A program made the translations under genes and the position numbers. This document shows positions 63,206-64,000 of a stretch of DNA of 64,000 nt, in pieces. Each line of letters starts with the position of its first letter. Positions within the stretch are counted from its first letter, which is position 1. The DNA comes from Paraburkholderia adhaesiva (GTDB taxonomy: Bacteria; Pseudomonadota; Gammaproteobacteria; Burkholderiales; Burkholderiaceae). Below the pieces are notes generated by a model. The model was not told the DNA's origin. It did no database searches and saw nothing but the letters and a program-made list of their open reading frames with translations. Where the stretch lies: contig NZ_JAJEJQ010000002.1 in assembly GCF_021390575.1 (NCBI RefSeq), positions 744,001 through 808,000 on the forward strand, in the 5' to 3' direction.

Positions 63206-63685
63206 ATGAGTTTCATGAAACGACCGAACGACTGGGTCGCCCGCGGACTGACGATTGTGTCGGCAATCTGCCTCGTCGTGCTTTGCGTGCTGGTGCTGTA
63301 CGGCGTGGTCATGCGTTATGTGTTCGACAACGCGCCCGACTTCGTCGAGCCGATTGCGCTCCTGCTCGTGATCGCGATTGCGTTCTTCGGCGCTGCGCTG
63401 AAGGTGCGCGATGGCGGCCACATCGGCCTCGATTCGCTGGTTACGAGGCTGCCGTCCAAAGGGCGCCGCGCGGCTATGGCGTTCCAGCACGTTTGCCTGA
63501 TTGCGTTCGCCATCGCAGCGATCGCGGGCTGCAATGAAATGGCGTCCACCACCGGCGACGATCCGATTCCGATCATCGGCCTGCCGGAAGCCGCGCGTTA
63601 CTACATTCCGATGATCGCCAGTGCGTGCATCGTGCTCTTTTCCCTCGAACATCTGCTGAATATGTTCGCACGCAAGCGGACCTGA
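63206..63685 (+). CDS. TRAP transporter small permease (DctQ family)
   Basis: This protein has 159 residues from ATG 63206, chosen because GAGGA lies upstream; the frame is open to 63128. It has four predicted membrane helices (about 18-40, 48-68, 92-112, 132-150), as usual for DctQ. The family stretch YGVVMRYVFDNAPDFVEPIA lies near residue 32 and FGAALKVRDGGHIGLD near 64. It is followed 6 bp later by the large permease gene. Confidence 0.9.
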   Translation: MSFMKRPNDWVARGLTIVSAICLVVLCVLVLYGVVMRYVFDNAPDFVEPIALLLVIAIAFFGAALKVRDGGHIGLDSLVTRLPSKGRRAAMAFQHVCLIAFAIAAIAGCNEMASTTGDDPIPIIGLPEAARYYIPMIASACIVLFSLEHLLNMFARKRT

Positions 63686-63691
63686 TCGACC

Positions 63692-64000
63692 ATGGAACTC
63701 GCCATCCTTTCCGTTAGTTTTATTGTTCTTCTCGTGCTCGGGGTGCCGGTTTCGTTCGCCCTCGGGCTTGCGTGCGTGCTGACCTATCTTCACGAGGGTT
63801 TGCCGATCGCGACCGCGATGCAGTCGATGATCTCGGGCATCAACGCGTTCTCGTTTCTCGCGGTGCCGTTTTTCATCCTCTCGGGCGAACTGATGCTGCA
63901 TGGTGGCATCGCCGATCGAATTCTGAAATTTGCGCAGGCCACTGTCGGCCATTTCCGCGGCGGCCTCGGCATGGCCAACGTGGTGGCCTGCACGATGTTC
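63692..64000 (+). CDS. TRAP transporter large permease (DctM family), truncated by window end
   Basis: The first 103 codons are visible; the gene runs past the right edge. MELAILSVSFIVLLVLGVPV, FALGLACVLTYLHEGLP and FLAVPFFILSGELMLHGGIADRI are typical of the start of DctM, the 12-helix sodium-coupled transport subunit. Start ATG 63692 lies 6 bp after dctQ. It completes the dctP-dctQ-dctM unit. Confidence 0.92.
   Translation, partial: MELAILSVSFIVLLVLGVPVSFALGLACVLTYLHEGLPIATAMQSMISGINAFSFLAVPFFILSGELMLHGGIADRILKFAQATVGHFRGGLGMANVVACTMF

Overview
The window reads as a high-GC betaproteobacterial chromosome or megaplasmid segment, most likely Paraburkholderia or a close Burkholderiaceae relative. 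The signs are two Burkholderia-type trimeric porins whose mature N-termini contain SSVTLYG, two small DUF4148 proteins, and dense catabolic operons with ABC and TRAP transporters. No rRNA, tRNA, CRISPR array or insertion sequence was recognised. Everything rests on reading the sequence and translations; no database search was run.

Layout. 1-7.5 kb: a leftward branched-chain-type ABC transporter (livH-livM-livG, cut by the window edge) diverges from a rightward acyl-CoA operon (MaoC hydratase, SDR, two acyl-CoA dehydrogenases, porin). 7.6-12.7 kb: a LacI regulator, two matching operators, an intact sugar-binding protein and a GH42 beta-galactosidase. Between them the rest of the sugar ABC transporter has decayed to a 5' ATPase fragment and a 3' permease fragment. 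13.9-27.5 kb: an aromatic amine dehydrogenase system with a LuxR-type regulator, leftward aauB-E-D-A plus two c-type cytochromes, a divergent aldehyde dehydrogenase, and a rightward DUF1329 / DUF1302 / RND / YCF48 cassette. The divergent promoter carries a striking 33-bp inverted repeat. 27.8-32.5 kb: a second leftward liv-type system in which the two ATPases are fused in one 516-residue protein.

33.8-48 kb is mainly signalling: a CBS-pair protein, a globin-coupled GAF-EAL protein, a membrane GGDEF protein, a NarL-type response regulator divergent from a BvgS/EvgS-like hybrid kinase, and a methyl-accepting chemotaxis protein. DNA polymerase II lies among them. 48-51.4 kb holds small secreted or conserved proteins (two DUF4148, a cupin, a lipoprotein, a GlcG/HbpS-like protein).

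51.6 kb to the end is a sugar-acid catabolic region. It has a KDG/L-KDA dehydratase-like lyase, a 2-oxoglutarate semialdehyde dehydrogenase, an ABC importer, an IlvD/Edd-family pentonate dehydratase, a porin and a TRAP importer (last gene cut by the edge). Together these fit the non-phosphorylating route from pentonate through 2-keto-3-deoxypentonate and 2-oxoglutarate semialdehyde to 2-oxoglutarate. Three operon heads share a GTTGYNNNACAAC palindrome, which suggests one FadR/GntR-like regulator encoded outside the window.
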